From Viola odorata (lineage: Eukaryota > Streptophyta > Magnoliopsida > Malpighiales > Violaceae), in assembly GCA_963691705.1 (NCBI GenBank), contig OY829542.1, forward strand, positions 18,710,579 to 18,774,578: a DNA stretch of 64,000 nucleotides. Direction: 5' to 3'. Of this stretch, positions 63,356 through 64,000 are shown piece after piece. Numbering within the stretch: the stretch's first letter is position 1; every line of letters starts with the position of its first letter. Under the pieces are notes generated by a model that saw only the letters and a program-made list of their open reading frames with translations, was not told the origin of the DNA and ran no database searches. The position numbers and the translations under genes are program-made.

Positions 63356-64000
63356 GAGCTAACTTTAACAGTAAACCAAGTTAAGCTAAGCAGAGAGGCA
63401 TTGTAGTTTTTTCCTTTTACAATACTATTTTTTTAGTTCTTTTTTCCTCGTGGGCATAAAGAAACATGGAAAAAGAAATGATTTAGGTGGTGTTGATGAT
63501 ATATATATATATATACACAAAATATATAAGCTTTTTCTGAGATTAATTTGTAGCTAGCTGCCTATTTCCATGTCTTCTGTTTCTCAGTCTTATACATACT
63601 GCCATCTCCTATACGTTAAAAATGCTGAGGTAGGACTCCCTAAGAAAGTTATGAATACCAATCCTTCATCAGCTTTATACCTTCTTGGCTTTTAGTTTTG
63701 TGCATCTGCCAATGTTCTACTGTGCATGCTGAACTTTAAAGTTTGGTTAATGATATTAGTGAACTATATATTCGAATTATCTTATTGATTGATTTGGTAT
63801 CTGCATATTTTTTTTGTCTGAATTTGATTTTTTACTACTTGAATAACATTAATTCAGCTCCTTCCTAACGATGTGCATATGTGGTATTTTTTATATTAAA
63901 AATTATATCGTGACATTTTTTATATTAAAAGTTATGTCGTGACATTAGTTAAAAAAATCGAGAGAAGTTAAACTTGAAAAGTAAAAAAAATAAAAAAAAT
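63356..64000 (+). other. 3' UTR and downstream flank of the prolyl oligopeptidase
   Basis: AT-rich, with a short TA run at about 63500-63516. It includes a TTTTTTATATTAAAAATTAT-type duplicated segment at about 63889-63945. No further gene. Confidence 0.6.

Overview
The window is nuclear DNA of a flowering plant, most likely a eudicot. It holds spliced plant genes (a prolyl oligopeptidase, a RopGEF and the 3' end of a probable telomere-maintenance gene), an integrated plant pararetrovirus, and Athila- and Tat-type Ty3/gypsy retrotransposons nested inside one another. The species cannot be named from sequence alone. No CRISPR array, operon or bacterial feature is present.

Layout. Positions 1-1198 (+) carry the last exons of a zinc-ribbon/OB-fold protein, probably CTC1. 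Positions 1199-4468 are AT-rich and include an 865-bp mariner/Stowaway-type MITE at 3344-4208. Positions 4502-12479 hold a full-length (about 8.0 kb) caulimovirid on the minus strand. It lies between two TA microsatellites and has three long uninterrupted ORFs: a small coiled-coil ORF without AUG, a movement protein-capsid-protease-RT-RNase H polyprotein, and a viroplasmin-like protein. It also has a 35S-like TATA box and as-1-like repeats. Positions 12972-15684 (-) encode a five-exon RopGEF of 548 aa.

Positions 16695-58582 form a retrotransposon nest. The 5' LTR of an old Athila-like element D (16695 to 56113, + strand) was split by a solo LTR (16919-18354, TSD GTTTC) and by Athila element A (18573-55137, - strand, TSD CCCCT). 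Element A received a related Athila-type element B inside its reverse transcriptase (40463-49724, TSD ATCTC on +), a gag-only Tat/Ogre-like element C in its 3' region (21104-34069, TSD CCTCG), and a solo LTR in its envelope-like ORF (36023-37415, TSD GGCAT). One LTR of C carries a hAT element (21840-23214, TSD GCCAAGCC), which itself contains a pogo/Emigrant-like element (22110-23006, TSD TA). The nest is therefore five insertions deep. Positions 59535-63355 (+) encode a complete 12-exon prolyl oligopeptidase of 731 aa.

The most notable signals are these. (1) The pararetrovirus is broken exactly at its tRNA-Met primer-binding site, and the two halves of that site abut the TA repeats. (2) Its first ORF lacks any AUG, has an AUU in ideal context, and lies in a 609-nt AUG-free stretch, as in rice tungro bacilliform virus. 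(3) It combines a badnavirus-type second cysteine motif with a caulimovirus-type viroplasmin domain. (4) The LTRs of element B carry a perfect array of 6-7 tandem heat-shock elements next to ACACGTGG boxes, predicting a heat- or stress-inducible Athila-type family. All splice models and domain calls come from reading the sequence; no database search was run.
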